From NCBI GenBank assembly GCA_902766185.1, contig CACXCQ010000160.1, positions 1-13,879 of the forward strand: 13,879 nt of DNA, given 5' to 3'. Under the pieces are notes generated by a model, which worked only from the letters and a program-made list of their open reading frames with translations, did not search any database and was not told where the DNA came from. The DNA comes from an uncultured Eubacteriales bacterium (GTDB taxonomy: Bacteria; Bacillota; Clostridia; Peptostreptococcales; Anaerovoracaceae). Shown one piece after another: positions 12,610-13,879 of the stretch; the stretch's first letter is position 1; every line of letters starts with the position of its first letter. Made by a program: the position numbers and the translations under genes.

Positions 12610-13800
12610 CCGAGACAGGAGAAAGATCGCCACGCCGGCCACGTTGAAAAGGGCGAAGAACAGATATACGCTCTGGGGGCCGGTCATGGCGAACACCCCA
12701 TGATCCAGCAGAACTCCCCCGATCAGCTGGCACAGGATCGTGCTCAGGCTGTTGCATATGGCGTAATAGAGAGCAATGGCCGTTCCCCGGGTCTCCTCCG
12801 GGACCACCCGGGAAATGTACTTCACGTATTCCACCAGCGTAATACCATTCACCAGGCCCTGCAGAGGAAACAGGGCGATCAGGATCTGCGCCGGAAGCCC
12901 CAGGGCGAACAGGCCGAAACGCACCACGGAAAAGACCATGGCGATAAGCAGGATCCTGCCCTGGCCGAACCTCTCGCAGAGCCGGTCTGAAGCGGCCATA
13001 AAGGGGGCTTCGCTTCCTGCCATCAACAGAAACGCGACCCCCACGCCGGCCAGTCTTCCTCCCCCTTCGAGATAAAGAAAACTGAAATAGGTGTTGTTGG
13101 CGATATCCGTTCCGTTGATGAAGAACGCGCAGAGGATGATCAGCGCGTAGGAACGGTTGGACGCCAGCTTTCGCGCTGTGCGCAGAAGATTCCTTCCTCC
13201 TGAGGTCCTGCGGAGCATCTCTCTGGCGCTGTTTCTGAACTCTTCTCCCGACTTCGGGCCCATTTCCCGGTCCACTCTGCTGCGGATCAGCAGAACGAGC
13301 GCTCCAGCCGCGAGAAAACACGACGCATAAATTGGGAAGATCACGCTGATCCCAGCCAGATCCGCCGCCCGGGCCGCGCCGAAGCAGGCCAGAGCGAACC
13401 CCAGGGCGCCGAAGGTCCGGATGAACCCGAACTGATGGCCATCGTCGATGGTCATGGCGTCCAGCAGCGCTGTGGATGGCGACTGAAAAAAGTACAGCCC
13501 CATGTAAAGGATCAGAAATACCGCGAAAACGGTGACCTGAGACAGCGTCAGGGCGATCACCGCCGCGCAGGCGAGAACGCAGGCCACCATCAGATACCGC
13601 CTGCTTCTCCTTTGGATCAGGGAATAGTTCTGTCCCCAGAAGGGGGATGCGAAAATGGTGGTAAGGGTCCCTGCCGCAGTGATGATGCCGATCTGCCGGC
13701 CGCTGAACCCCAGCTCTTCAAGATACGGCCCGATCAGAGGAGACAGGACACCAATCCCCATGAACACGATGGCGTAGAGTGAGCAGTAGTACTTTTTCAT
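12595..13800 (-). CDS. Major facilitator superfamily transporter
   Basis: A 401-residue integral membrane protein with a predicted 12-helix MFS fold: two six-helix halves joined by a basic cytoplasmic loop (about residues 175-225). The first half has PLIGPYLEELGFSGRQIGII and a loop 2-3 element, SPFWGQNYSLIQRRSRR, degenerate relative to the classical GxxxDrxGrr motif. The second half repeats a loop with MAASDRLCERFGQGR. Overall it resembles the LacY-like MFS group, but the substrate cannot be read from the sequence. The start at 13800 (MKKYYCSLYA) is preferred over an upstream in-frame ATG at 13863: GGAGG precedes it, and the extension overlaps another gene in a second frame. Its ATG overlaps that upstream gene's TGA (ATGA, 13797-13800), so it belongs to a minus-strand operon entering from the right. 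Confidence 0.93.
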   Translation of the reverse strand: MKKYYCSLYAIVFMGIGVLSPLIGPYLEELGFSGRQIGIITAAGTLTTIFASPFWGQNYSLIQRRSRRYLMVACVLACAAVIALTLSQVTVFAVFLILYMGLYFFQSPSTALLDAMTIDDGHQFGFIRTFGALGFALACFGAARAADLAGISVIFPIYASCFLAAGALVLLIRSRVDREMGPKSGEEFRNSAREMLRRTSGGRNLLRTARKLASNRSYALIILCAFFINGTDIANNTYFSFLYLEGGGRLAGVGVAFLLMAGSEAPFMAASDRLCERFGQGRILLIAMVFSVVRFGLFALGLPAQILIALFPLQGLVNGITLVEYVKYISRVVPEETRGTAIALYYAICNSLSTILCQLIGGVLLDHGVFAMTGPQSVYLFFALFNVAGVAIFLLSRLHEQ

Positions 13801-13879
13801 CGCTCCTCCCCGCTGTCTTTGCGGTACATCCTGTGGACCACCCATGCGCTGAGTATCCCGCATACCAGTTTGGAAACGA
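13797..13879 (-). CDS. C-terminal 26 residues of an upstream gene, partial
   Basis: Reading in from the right edge, a frame ends VSKLVCGILSAWVVHRMYRK then DSGEER and TGA (13797-13799). The ATGA overlap with the MFS start, the basic residues after a hydrophobic segment, and the MFS RBS lying inside its last codons all point to a real translationally coupled gene. The hydrophobic stretch followed by HRMYRK looks like a final membrane helix with a cytoplasmic end, so the product may be a membrane protein. Too little is present to name it. Confidence 0.6.
   Translation of the reverse strand, partial: VSKLVCGILSAWVVHRMYRKDSGEER

Noticed and set aside
13801..13863. 21-codon N-terminal extension of the MFS transporter
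   Set aside because: It is polar (MRDTQRMGGPQDVPQRQRGG), unlike an MFS start, and the same bases encode the end of the upstream gene in another frame; GGAGG precedes ATG 13800.

Overview
The window looks like chromosome of a Gram-positive anaerobe in Bacillota, class Clostridia, probably a gut Lachnospiraceae or close relative. The reasons are a DUF5688-type protein (a family I associate with gut Clostridia), a thioester/Cna-B-type surface adhesin, an AddA-type (not RecB) recombination helicase, a RelQ-type small alarmone synthetase, strong AGGAGG-like ribosome binding sites, sigma-A promoters that are often extended -10 (TGnTATAAT), and a moderately high GC content that creates many long antisense shadow ORFs. 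These assignments come from reading the sequence only; no database search was possible.

Layout, left to right. (1) Positions 1-1853, minus: the N-terminal 617 residues of a secreted adhesin (signal peptide, thioester-like domain, SpaA/Cna-B-like repeats, long acidic Gly/Ser/Asp/Glu stalk) that runs off the left edge. It has its own extended -10 promoter and a leader holding a terminator-like hairpin and duplicated complementary segments. (2) 2068-2601, minus: an unrecognised 177-residue protein with a possible sigma-region-4-like C-terminus. (3) 2841-3076, plus: a self-contained transcription unit (consensus promoter, RBS, 28-codon ORF, perfect terminator) encoding a tiny amphipathic peptide I do not recognise. 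(4) 3063-3947, minus: DUF5688 protein with its own sigma-A promoter, divergent from (5) 4116-4838, plus: small alarmone synthetase. (6) An apparent minus-strand operon from 11012 down to 4820: a 74-residue protein, a FolP-FolK fusion, AddA, a barnase-like lipoprotein ribonuclease and a barstar-like inhibitor. Three of its four junctions are tight: two are 4-nt ATGA overlaps and one is a 21-nt gap. (7) 11083-12609, plus: phosphoglycerate mutase GpmI, transcribed divergently from the operon through interlocked promoters. (8) 12595-13800, minus: an MFS transporter, coupled by ATGA to an upstream gene whose last 26 codons are in the window.

Most of the content is housekeeping (folate, glycolysis, recombination, stringent response). 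The accessory interest lies in the tiny peptide unit near 2.9 kb, the adhesin leader RNA, and the barnase/barstar pair attached to addA. I found no tRNA, rRNA, CRISPR array, transposase or attachment site.
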